The translations under genes were made by a program, and so were the position numbers. From contig CASFSL010000046.1 of assembly GCA_949297365.1 (NCBI GenBank), positions 1-64,000 of the forward strand: a stretch of DNA of 64,000 bases, read 5' to 3'. This DNA is from an uncultured Bacteroidales bacterium (GTDB lineage: Bacteria > Bacteroidota > Bacteroidia > Bacteroidales > UBA932). The notes beneath the pieces were generated by a model. It had not been told where the DNA came from. It made no database searches and saw nothing but the letters and a program-made list of their open reading frames with translations. The number at the start of each line of letters is the position of its first letter. The stretch's first letter is position 1. Below are positions 32,298 through 40,771 of the stretch, one piece after another.

Positions 32298-34262
32298 CAC
32301 AATATCAGACACTTTCTGACGTAATTCCTCTACGGACTTTCTGAGAGTAAGGATCAGTGCGTCATCCGGCAGCGTGCCCCGGACGGACACAAAGTCCCCC
32401 TCTGCCTCGGATTGCCCTCCGTCTATACCGAAGCCGGTCGCGGCATCTCCCGAATATTCCTTTGCGGCATCATTTTCCAGTTCGGAGAACAGCATACCGG
32501 CCACGGACTGCCATTGCCTCAGGACCGATACCAGATCCTTTCTCACGATAGTATCCGGACGTATGCCGTACACCCGGTATATATGATCGTATACCCATTT
32601 CCACTCATACAACTCGTAATTGGAGAAAATACCCGACAGCCTCTGCTCTATCGACCCGAAATCCCCCAGTTCTCCGCTTTCCACCGCATCCAGCAGCTGT
32701 TCTATCTCGGCTTTCGGTGCCAGCATTCCGGCGATATCCACCCACCCGCCTTCTCCTACAGTGCTTTCAGGCCTCAGAGCCGCCCTCAGCATATCATCCG
32801 TATTGAGCTTCCTGTCTTTCAGTCTTTCAACTATCTTCTTTCCTATATAATACTTAAGTACAGTATCATACCTATCGGCACCTCTAGCAAGAGAAGAGAT
32901 GGACATAGTGCATCCGCCGTATGAGACTGACTTTCCCAGAATACGCTTTCTAGTGTTCATCTCCTCCAGCAAAGCCTTGCCCTCCAGCATACCTGATGCC
33001 GTATATGGAGAAAGTACGTCAAACGATATCCTGTCGCGCCTGTCCGACACACTCCGACGGTCTCTCCCGGGCCATTTAAGCATGTCCCTGAAAAGCCCGG
33101 CACTTTTTAGATTGGCTCCCGGCACCAGGACAGAGTCCCCGTCGGACTCCACGATATACGAGAACGGCATAAGAGACGTATCCACATGGGCGGTATGATG
33201 CCCGAGCACAGTGGTGAAAGGGCCGATTCTTACCGGCAGCATCATATAAGAGCCCGAGCCACATTTCGTGCCTCTGGCAAAGACTCCCTGATGCACAGGC
33301 CCCAGTTTGTACATATGATTGCTGAAGTTGGTGGCAGAGCCGGCGTTCATAAACGAGAACATGGCACCTATCATCAGCGTGGACTTATGGTGCGAGACAG
33401 TGAAAGGTCCGGCAAATACTGACACGGCCTCTCCGTTCTCGCAGTGCGAGCAGGCAAAAAACAGACAGTCGGAGCAGGTGAACCCACGGGACAGTGTAAC
33501 CCCCTGCCCTACAAACGTTCTGGATATCTGTGCCCCGTCCTCCACGACCGCACCGGACTGAACGATGAAATCAGTGCAGACTACACCGCTGCCCATGAGC
33601 GCAGGAGCCTCCTTCGTACTGGCCACTGTTCCGTCAAAAAGCCGCAGGCATCCTTGGATCACGGCATGGTCCCCTATTCTCATGTTCCGGAGCATTCCCA
33701 CATTCTCCACCTTGACATAGGAGCCTATGCGGCCTCTGTCCGACTTCTGTCCGGCCGCGGATGCCAGAGCCATTTCCCTCAATTTATCCGTGAGAGCGGG
33801 ACGATGCCTGTACATAGCCGAGAAGTACGCGGTCTGAGCCGACATACCGTCATAAACAGTCACAGACCTTCCTCCCGTCTCATTGAGGACGTTGATCTCA
33901 GTTCCATTTCCGAAAGAGGACACTCCTTCCATATATATCTTCCCGACATCGGCAATATAGGTATGCGCCCCTATGTCGTAATTGGCTATATATCCGTGGA
34001 CATTGGTGATAAGAGCCCCGTCCCCTACCGAGACATTGAACAGTGTTGCGTCATAAATACCGCAGGGCACTGACAGGCCGCCAGGAAGCGGCATTCCGGC
34101 TGCGAACGAGCCCAGACGGACAATACCGTAGAAATTGACCCGGATTATATATTCGGGTGCAAAATCATCCACTACATAGATGTTGCTCCAGTTCTCGGCC
34201 CAGCATCCGTTGCTTTTCAGGATATCAGTTTCTTCCTGTGTCAGGTGTCTGTAATCTTTCAT
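32286..34262 (-). CDS. DUF4954-family left-handed beta-helix protein
   Basis: 658 residues, the usual family size. The first two thirds contain many hexapeptide-like turns typical of a left-handed beta helix (VGDGALITNVHGYIANYDIG, NVGMLRNMRIGDHAVIQG, VVEDGAQISRTFVGQGV), the fold of sugar-nucleotide acyl- and pyrophosphorylase-linked transferases. A cluster of Cys/His (CSDCLFFACSHCE) could bind metal. The C-terminal third is helical. A role in sugar or cell-envelope chemistry is a guess from fold only. Confidence 0.75.
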   Translation of the reverse strand: MKDYRHLTQEETDILKSNGCWAENWSNIYVVDDFAPEYIIRVNFYGIVRLGSFAAGMPLPGGLSVPCGIYDATLFNVSVGDGALITNVHGYIANYDIGAHTYIADVGKIYMEGVSSFGNGTEINVLNETGGRSVTVYDGMSAQTAYFSAMYRHRPALTDKLREMALASAAGQKSDRGRIGSYVKVENVGMLRNMRIGDHAVIQGCLRLFDGTVASTKEAPALMGSGVVCTDFIVQSGAVVEDGAQISRTFVGQGVTLSRGFTCSDCLFFACSHCENGEAVSVFAGPFTVSHHKSTLMIGAMFSFMNAGSATNFSNHMYKLGPVHQGVFARGTKCGSGSYMMLPVRIGPFTTVLGHHTAHVDTSLMPFSYIVESDGDSVLVPGANLKSAGLFRDMLKWPGRDRRSVSDRRDRISFDVLSPYTASGMLEGKALLEEMNTRKRILGKSVSYGGCTMSISSLARGADRYDTVLKYYIGKKIVERLKDRKLNTDDMLRAALRPESTVGEGGWVDIAGMLAPKAEIEQLLDAVESGELGDFGSIEQRLSGIFSNYELYEWKWVYDHIYRVYGIRPDTIVRKDLVSVLRQWQSVAGMLFSELENDAAKEYSGDAATGFGIDGGQSEAEGDFVSVRGTLPDDALILTLRKSVEELRQKVSDIVSLL

Positions 34263-34271
34263 ATCAATTTA

Positions 34272-34303
34272 TTTGCTCTGCTCTCGTCTTCTGCGTATCT
34301 TTG
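34272..34303 (+). promoter_or_regulatory. Promoter of the VanZ-like gene (leaderless type)
   Basis: TTTG (34272-34275), 20 bases, TATCTTTG (34296-34303): a full consensus. The ATG begins at 34308, only 4 bases after the -7 box, so the transcript should start at or next to the start codon. Confidence 0.7.
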
Positions 34304-34307
34304 CCCT

Positions 34308-34745
34308 ATGTTACGAAGCGCAAAGATATTAATAAATATACTATATGTCATATATCTGGCTATGGTATTGTTCCTGTGCTTCTACAAGTTCTCCTCCACG
34401 GGCATAGATCTGGGAGAATATTTTCTGGGCATAAGACTGGACAGATACGCGCACTTTGCCATGTTTTTTCCATATCCGTTCATAACATGGCTCACATGCA
34501 GATACACAGTCAGACACCAGTTCCTCAGCAGACACGCCATCGTGCTCACCCTTATCAGCGGCCTTGTGTTCGCAGGACTGACAGAGATATGCCAGGATCT
34601 GTTCTTTCAGTCCAGACAGGGCGATGTCTACGATTTTGCTGCAGACTCACTGTCCATCATCGTCGGAACCGTCATAGTATCCCTTGCCGGCCCCCATGCC
34701 GTAAGACACCTGGACCGGATGGTCACCCGGAACAAAACAGCATAA
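34308..34745 (+). CDS. VanZ-family membrane protein
   Basis: 145 residues from ATG 34308. An upstream in-frame start at 34245 would lie before the promoter. Four hydrophobic segments, with LDRYAHFAMFFPYPF between the first two and LTEICQDLFFQSRQGDVYDFAADSLSIIVGT near the end, match VanZ-like proteins (TEixQ and GRxxxxxDxxxN-type motif). The family's general function is unknown; some members affect glycopeptide tolerance. The amidase-like gene starts one base after its stop, so the two probably share an envelope role. Confidence 0.8.
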   Translation: MLRSAKILINILYVIYLAMVLFLCFYKFSSTGIDLGEYFLGIRLDRYAHFAMFFPYPFITWLTCRYTVRHQFLSRHAIVLTLISGLVFAGLTEICQDLFFQSRQGDVYDFAADSLSIIVGTVIVSLAGPHAVRHLDRMVTRNKTA

Positions 34746-34746
34746 A

Positions 34747-37700
34747 ATGAAGATTCTTCCAAGATACATCACTGCCGTCTTCACGGCATTTGCTCTCCTC
34801 TACCAGAACGCAGACGCACAGCCGGACTGCCTTACACTGAAGCCGACTATAGACTCCATCAACACATATCTATCCCGGAAAGCAACCGTAAATCGGACAG
34901 TTGACATTGACACTCTGCTTATTAACAAGCGCAGCATAGAAGTACACCTGAACGATGCGATATCAGACTATCCCCTGCGTGCCGTTGATCTGCAGTTTAT
35001 GACAGACGCCGTCAGGTCTTCCTTGCCGGATTACGGCACTGGACTTGATATCAAGTTTCTATACGGAGGAAAGCCCGTGGAGAGACTGATCTCCGGTCAT
35101 TATTCCGGGATGAGACCGGACAAACACATTAACAAAAGTACTGCTACCTGGATTGAAAAGATCGACAGTCCCATTGATATAACTGAAGGACTTCAAGGCC
35201 GCAACATCGCGCTGTGGTCCAGCCACGGCTATTACTATTCCCATGAGGCCGGCAGATGGGAATGGCAGCGTGCCCCGTTCTTCACGACTGTTGAAGATCT
35301 GCTGACGCACAGTTATGTGACCGGATTTCTGGCACCCATGCTCGAGAATGCGGGAGCCAATGTCCTTATGCCCAGGGAGCGCGACCCGCAGACGCTGGAG
35401 ATTGTCGTTGACAACGGCAGTCTGTTCTACACGGAAAGAAACAATTCCGGAAACGCCCGCTACGACTGGACAGACTCTCCCGAGTCAGGTTTTGGTGCAG
35501 ACTCATCATCCTCTCTGACTGACTCCAATCCTTTTCTATCCGGGTCAGCCCGCATGTCCGTCAGTGACGGCAAATCCACTCAGACAGCCTCCTATCTGCC
35601 GTTCTTTCCCGAGACGGAAGATTATGCTGTTTACGTATCCTACCAGAGTCTGCCGGAAAGCGCCCCTGCCATATATACTGTACGTCATTCAGGAGGAGAA
35701 CAGTCATACAGGATTGACCAGAGCATAGGTGGCGGTACATGGGTATATCTCGGAACATTCCGTTTTACGGAAGGCGAATGCGGACAAGGGGTAACAGTAC
35801 GAAGTGCACAGGAAAAGAAAAAGGGAGTGATAACAACTGATGCAGTACGTTTCGGAGGAGGAATGGGTAATGTGCTGCGCGGGCACGGTCCGAGCGGCTA
35901 CCCCAGATATGCGGAGGCTGCACGCTACTGGCTGCAGTGGAGCGGCTTCCCTGAAGATGTCTACAGCCTCAATGACGGCACGGATGACTACAAGGATGAC
36001 TATATGTCCAGGGGAGAATGGGTGAATTATCTAAAAGACAGCCTGCACGTCCCTATTGACATGGCTCTGGCACTGCATACTGACGCAGGTCGCTGTATGA
36101 ATGATTCCATCATAGGCACTCTTGCCATCTACATGGAAGAGTCCGAAGGCAAACTCAGCTATAAGAATGGAAGAGCCCGAATCACAGCCAGAGAACTCGC
36201 TGACATAGTTCAGACATCCATAGTGAACGATATCAGAGCCTATTGTAGAAAAGACTGGACCCGCAGGGCTATATGGGACCGCTCATATGTCGAGGCCAGG
36301 GTTCCCGATGTTCCCACAGTGCTCATTGAACTGCTCTCACATCAGAACGTATCCGATATGCAGTACGCACTGGACCCTGGGTTCAAGTTCATCGTATCGC
36401 GCGCTATATATAAAGGTATACTCCGATATCTCTCCTATATTTCCGGCAAACAATACGCAGTGCAGCCATTGCCGGTACAGGATTTCAGCGCCGTCATCAC
36501 AGACCAATCAGACTCCGCTGCCGGAATCAAGCTTTCGTGGACTCCGCGTACAGATCCGCATGAACCGTCAGCAGCCCCGACATCCTACGTTGTGTACCGC
36601 AGAATCCTCGACCCCTATGGAGACAGTTCAGTACCGGGCTTTGACAACGGCACTGTAGTAACCGGTACGGAATACATTGACAGGATAGAAGCAGGCAGAC
36701 TGTACAGTTATAAGGTCGTGGCTGTAAACGACGGCGGAGTGTCATTTCCGTCGGAGATACTGTCAGCGGGATATATTCCCGGGAAAGACAACATCCTGGT
36801 TGTAAACGGATTCACCCGTATATCAGCTCCCGGACTGAACTTCGGAGGGGAGCAGGCTATCCCTTACATTGAGGATATATCCTATATAGGCGAACAGTAC
36901 GGGTATTTGCGGGACGAGGAGTGGATACACAATGACCGCCCTGGATTCGGAGCCTCATACATGGACTACGGCCCCGAAAGCTTAGCCGGCAATACCTTTG
37001 ATTATCCTCTGATTCACGGACTTGCCCTGATGAGAAGCGGCTATGGATTCTGCTCCGCATCACTCGGCTCGCTCATATCCGGACTGACAGAGCCAGGTAT
37101 CTATCCAGTGATGGATATCATATTCGGAAAAGATACAGCATGTTTCTCCAACGATACTCTGCAGGACATACTGAAGAACCACTGCCTTAACGGAGGGTCA
37201 CTTATTGTCTCTGGAGCGAATATCGGCAAATCAGCAGATTACGACTTCTCAAAGATTTACCCGGAGACTTCCATACTGCACACCTCCTCCAAGAACATCG
37301 ACACTGCCATATCAGAGCTGACTCAACTCGCGGACTCATTGGCCCTTACCCCAGGACATGACTCTCTGCTCGCAGCCGGTATTCAGGATGCCATTCTGTC
37401 TCTCTCCGCCATTTCCGGCAAGATATCGGGAACGCTTTCCAAAAGCATGAACACATCCATACGTGATACAGACCCCGATTTCAGGACATACTGTTTCGTA
37501 AAAGACATCCTCGGCTACCTATGGAGCAATGGCCATGCTTCCTCTACAGGGAATGTATTGTCCGTATGCAATCCGTCCGGAATATACCGGGACACGACGG
37601 CCGCACTCGAATTCCAGACCGAACCATCTCCGGATATCTACTGCGTGGAATCCCCTGATGCCATCGTTCCGGCACGCGAAGAAGCACACACTTTCCTGAG

Positions 37701-37851
37701 ATACAGGACCGTCAACACCTCCGCCGCCGTGGCCTACGATGGCGGGCGTCACAGATGCGTAAGCATAGGCTTCCCCATAGAAACACTAACCTCGCAACAG
37801 CAGGTAGATGACCTGATGCGCGAGGTTATCAGATTTATTTTCAAGGATTAG
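34747..37851 (+). CDS. Large secreted amidase-like protein with golvesin-like and FnIII domains
   Basis: 1034 residues with a signal peptide (1 to about 24, ending ADAQ). Visible order: an N-terminal domain; an N-acetylmuramoyl-L-alanine-amidase-like region split around a golvesin/xanthan-lyase-type beta domain (IALWSSHGYYYS and LENAGANVLMPRERD before it, LALHTDAG and PDVPTVLIELLSHQN after); a fibronectin type III domain at about 585-680; and a C-terminal domain beginning ILVVNGFTRISAPG. The split-amidase arrangement is common in Bacteroidota proteins often mislabelled xanthan lyase. Peptidoglycan stem cleavage is likely. It follows the VanZ gene directly. Confidence 0.75.
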   Translation: MKILPRYITAVFTAFALLYQNADAQPDCLTLKPTIDSINTYLSRKATVNRTVDIDTLLINKRSIEVHLNDAISDYPLRAVDLQFMTDAVRSSLPDYGTGLDIKFLYGGKPVERLISGHYSGMRPDKHINKSTATWIEKIDSPIDITEGLQGRNIALWSSHGYYYSHEAGRWEWQRAPFFTTVEDLLTHSYVTGFLAPMLENAGANVLMPRERDPQTLEIVVDNGSLFYTERNNSGNARYDWTDSPESGFGADSSSSLTDSNPFLSGSARMSVSDGKSTQTASYLPFFPETEDYAVYVSYQSLPESAPAIYTVRHSGGEQSYRIDQSIGGGTWVYLGTFRFTEGECGQGVTVRSAQEKKKGVITTDAVRFGGGMGNVLRGHGPSGYPRYAEAARYWLQWSGFPEDVYSLNDGTDDYKDDYMSRGEWVNYLKDSLHVPIDMALALHTDAGRCMNDSIIGTLAIYMEESEGKLSYKNGRARITARELADIVQTSIVNDIRAYCRKDWTRRAIWDRSYVEARVPDVPTVLIELLSHQNVSDMQYALDPGFKFIVSRAIYKGILRYLSYISGKQYAVQPLPVQDFSAVITDQSDSAAGIKLSWTPRTDPHEPSAAPTSYVVYRRILDPYGDSSVPGFDNGTVVTGTEYIDRIEAGRLYSYKVVAVNDGGVSFPSEILSAGYIPGKDNILVVNGFTRISAPGLNFGGEQAIPYIEDISYIGEQYGYLRDEEWIHNDRPGFGASYMDYGPESLAGNTFDYPLIHGLALMRSGYGFCSASLGSLISGLTEPGIYPVMDIIFGKDTACFSNDTLQDILKNHCLNGGSLIVSGANIGKSADYDFSKIYPETSILHTSSKNIDTAISELTQLADSLALTPGHDSLLAAGIQDAILSLSAISGKISGTLSKSMNTSIRDTDPDFRTYCFVKDILGYLWSNGHASSTGNVLSVCNPSGIYRDTTAALEFQTEPSPDIYCVESPDAIVPAREEAHTFLRYRTVNTSAAVAYDGGRHRCVSIGFPIETLTSQQQVDDLMREVIRFIFKD

Positions 37852-37861
37852 ATATTCTCTC

Positions 37862-39913
37862 TTAGAGAACCTCTATGCTTCTGCGGATGAACTCCGAGAG
37901 ATCCTTGCCTTTCAGCATATTGTTCGCCAGCAGAGCCAGGTCCACTACCTGATGCAGGAGGATATTGTCCTTGGCAAAGCCCTTCATCGCCTCCTTCCTC
38001 TGGTCACGGACTTCTCCGAGTTCCTTCTCCAGTTCCTTCTTGGCATCCTTGTCAGCAGTAGGGATATCTTCGTCCTTCTTGTCCTTCATGGCCGCATCCA
38101 GCTTGTCGATACCGGCCTGCAGCTCGTTCCTGCGGCTGTCGAAAGACGCGCACTGCTCTGACAAAGATGAGTTCTTGGCCTCAAGGATACGTTTGATCAG
38201 CGGATGCTGGATATTGACGTCAATGGTATAGGACTCGGGCATCTCACCGTAGAAGTTCATTCCTCCTCCGAGGGCAGACATGTCGCGGTAACGGCGCATG
38301 AACTCGGACTGGGTAATCAGGATAGGAGCACCGTTCTCCCCCAGATTCTCAGGCTTTACGAAGTAGTGATTGCCTTCAGGCAGGACAGACTCAAACATGT
38401 CGGAGAGGTCGGTCTTCTCGGCCTCGGGCATCTCGGGTTCCTTGACATCCTCCTTGCGGATAAGCCTGTCTATGGAATCCGCATCCACACGGGCAAATGT
38501 CGAGTCGGGTATCTTGGTCTCCAGCAGATTGACGAAGTGTGCATCCAGCTGGCAGTCGAAGAGCAGCACATCGTAGCCCTTGTTCTTAGCCGTCTCGATA
38601 TACTGGTACTGGGCCACGGGATCGGTGGCGTAGAGATATACCACCTTCTTGTCCTTGTCGGTCTGGTTGGCTTCTATGGCCTTGCGGTAATCGTCGTAAG
38701 CGAAGAACTTACCGTCGGTGTTCTTCATCAGGGCGAACTTGAGTGCCCTCTCGCAGAACTTCTCCTCGGTCAGCATACCGTACTCGATGAAGAGCTTGAG
38801 GTTGTCCCACTTCTCCTCGTACTCCTTGCGGTCGTTCTTGAAGATGTCCTCCAGGCGGTCAGCCACTTTCTTGGTGATATAGGTCGATATCTTCTTTACA
38901 TTGGCATCCGACTGCAGATAGCTTCTGGATACGTTCAGAGGAATATCAGGAGAGTCTATCACACCGTGCAGCAGAGTCAGGAAGTCCGGCACGATATTGT
39001 CTACCGAATCGGTGACGAAGACCTGATTGCAGTAGAGCTGTATCTTGTTCTTGGTGACTTCCAGGCGGTCCTTGATCTTGGGGAAATAGAGGATACCGGT
39101 AAGATTGAACGGATAGTCCACATTCAGATGTATGTAGAACAGCGGTTCTTCCAGCATGGGATAAAGCTCGCGGTAGAACTTCATGTAGTCCTCCTTCTTC
39201 AGATCGGCTGGCTTCTTGTTCCAGATCGGGTCAGTATCGTTGATAATCTTGTCCTTGTCAGTCTCGACATACTTGCCGTCCTTCCACTCCTGTTCCTTAC
39301 CGAATGCGATAGGCACAGGCATGAAGCGGCAGTATTTCTTCAGCAGCTCCTCCACCTTGGAAGCACCGGCAAACTCCTTGGAGTCATCGTCCAGATACAG
39401 GGTAATCTCCGTACCTCGGTCAGCACGGCTGCCCTCCTTCATCACGAATTCAGGATTACCCTCGCACTCCCACCTTACAGGCTTTGCGCCTTCTTTCCAG
39501 GACAGAGACTCGATGACCACTTTCTTGGAGACCATGAAAGCCGAATAGAATCCCAGACCGAAATGGCCGATGATATTGCCGGCCACATCCTTGTACTTCT
39601 CAATGAACTCTCCGGCTCCTGAGAAGGCTATCTGATTGATGTACTTGTCTATCTCCTCATCTGTCATACCGATACCGCGGTCAGTGACAGTCAGAGTGTT
39701 CTTCTTCTCATCCACCGATATGCGCACTGTCAGATCTCCGAGCTCACCTTTCAGTTCTCCTGTGCTGGCAAGGGCCTTCACCTTCTGGGTAGCATCCACG
39801 GCATTGGCGACCAGTTCCCTTAGGAAAATCTCATGATCTGAATACAGGAATTTTTTGATAACGGGGAAAATATTCTCTGTCGTAACCCCTATTTTACCTT
39901 TTTGCTGTGACAT
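37862..39913 (-). CDS. htpG: Molecular chaperone HtpG (Hsp90)
   Basis: 683 residues. The N-terminal ATPase domain shows FLRELVANAVDATQKV (Glu and Asn of the ATP site), TVTDRGIGMTDEEID, and GNIIGHFGLGFYSAFMV. The middle domain (LYPMLEEPLFYIHLNVDYPF, PLNVSRSYLQ) and C-terminal dimerisation part follow; no MEEVD tail, as expected in bacteria. A charged insertion near 595-640 (AMKDKKDEDIPTADKDAKKE) is typical of Bacteroidota HtpG. It stands as a single gene; no heat-shock element is recognised upstream. Confidence 0.97.
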   Translation of the reverse strand: MSQQKGKIGVTTENIFPVIKKFLYSDHEIFLRELVANAVDATQKVKALASTGELKGELGDLTVRISVDEKKNTLTVTDRGIGMTDEEIDKYINQIAFSGAGEFIEKYKDVAGNIIGHFGLGFYSAFMVSKKVVIESLSWKEGAKPVRWECEGNPEFVMKEGSRADRGTEITLYLDDDSKEFAGASKVEELLKKYCRFMPVPIAFGKEQEWKDGKYVETDKDKIINDTDPIWNKKPADLKKEDYMKFYRELYPMLEEPLFYIHLNVDYPFNLTGILYFPKIKDRLEVTKNKIQLYCNQVFVTDSVDNIVPDFLTLLHGVIDSPDIPLNVSRSYLQSDANVKKISTYITKKVADRLEDIFKNDRKEYEEKWDNLKLFIEYGMLTEEKFCERALKFALMKNTDGKFFAYDDYRKAIEANQTDKDKKVVYLYATDPVAQYQYIETAKNKGYDVLLFDCQLDAHFVNLLETKIPDSTFARVDADSIDRLIRKEDVKEPEMPEAEKTDLSDMFESVLPEGNHYFVKPENLGENGAPILITQSEFMRRYRDMSALGGGMNFYGEMPESYTIDVNIQHPLIKRILEAKNSSLSEQCASFDSRRNELQAGIDKLDAAMKDKKDEDIPTADKDAKKELEKELGEVRDQRKEAMKGFAKDNILLHQVVDLALLANNMLKGKDLSEFIRRSIEVL

Positions 39914-40206
39914 ATATCTTAACTTTTAATTTCTTTTTCGCATCTGAAACGCAAAAGGCATACCATCCGCACCACTCTGCCAAAATGGCACTTAAACACT
40001 TAGGAGTCTATTTCTTTTTATAAAAAATACGCTTGATTTTATAATCGTAAAATCATTCTTTAATTGTACGAAAGTGGTTTTTCCGTTCTGTATCAAGCAT
40101 CTATATTTGCTTCCGCATCCGGACCCGATGAGGGGATAAGGAAAAGAGAGAAAGGGACGGCTCGAGCGGCGAGAGAAGGATCCGGATGTTTTTAAACAGA
40201 TACAAT
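39914..40206. other. 293 bp intergenic region with structured leader
   Basis: The left part is AT-rich upstream DNA of htpG. The right part holds a -7 box TATATTTG (40102-40109) and a purine-rich leader of about 90 bases closed by a perfect 8-bp inverted repeat, CATCCGGA (40115-40122) with TCCGGATG (40181-40188). No gene is seen. Confidence 0.55.
40102..40109 (+). promoter_or_regulatory. -7 box of the DUF3575 operon
   Basis: TATATTTG, 97 bases before the chosen start codon. No good TTTG lies at -33, so it may need an activator or be misassigned. Confidence 0.45.
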
Positions 40207-40770
40207 ATGAACGCAACCATCAGAATACTATCCGTTACAGTCACAGTCCTACTGCTGTGCAGCCAACCTCTGAGGGCTCAGAAATGGAGTATAGGCACCA
40301 ACTTGCTGGACTACGCCAATTTCCTGACCATCAATGCTGAGGCCGGAGTCTCGCTGCACCAGCACTGGAGCCTGACAGCCGAGGGCAGGTACAACCCGTT
40401 TTATTTTCAGGGCCGTTCCAGTAAGATTCAGAACAAGAAACTGGCCATCTCTGCCGGGGCCCGGTACTGGCCGTTCTTTGTCTACTCCGGATTCTATTAC
40501 GGAGCCAGACTCCAGTGGTGCAGGTACAGTTCCGGAGGCATTTTCTCTCAAAAAGCCAGGGAAGGAGACGCTTTCGGCATGGGCCTTAACTTCGGCTATT
40601 CACTGATGCTGACAAAGCATCTTAATATTGAATTCGGCATCGGGCTGTGGTTCGGAGGCACGACGTTCCGGGAATACCGTTCTCTTCCATGCGGCAAGCT
40701 GACGGACTGGGGGACCAAAGCGTTCATCGCTCCGGACGACATACAGTTCAACATTCTATATTATTTCTGA
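40207..40770 (+). CDS. DUF3575-family outer-membrane beta-barrel protein
   Basis: 187 residues from ATG 40207, which gives a clean signal peptide (MNATIRILSVTVTVLLLCSQPLRAQ); an ATG 7 codons upstream lies within an RNA hairpin arm. The mature part has the KWSIGTNLLDYANFLTINAEAG opening of DUF3575 and alternating aromatic/polar strands (HWSLTAEGRYNPFYFQ, FYYGARLQW), ending in an aromatic residue (NILYYF), as outer-membrane barrels do. Family members usually sit beside OmpA-like or fimbrial genes. The next gene starts one base later. Confidence 0.85.
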   Translation: MNATIRILSVTVTVLLLCSQPLRAQKWSIGTNLLDYANFLTINAEAGVSLHQHWSLTAEGRYNPFYFQGRSSKIQNKKLAISAGARYWPFFVYSGFYYGARLQWCRYSSGGIFSQKAREGDAFGMGLNFGYSLMLTKHLNIEFGIGLWFGGTTFREYRSLPCGKLTDWGTKAFIAPDDIQFNILYYF

Positions 40771-40771
40771 G

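Noticed and set aside
38204..39622. 472-codon plus-strand frame
   Set aside because: Antisense to htpG; Leu/Val/His-rich composition typical of shadows.
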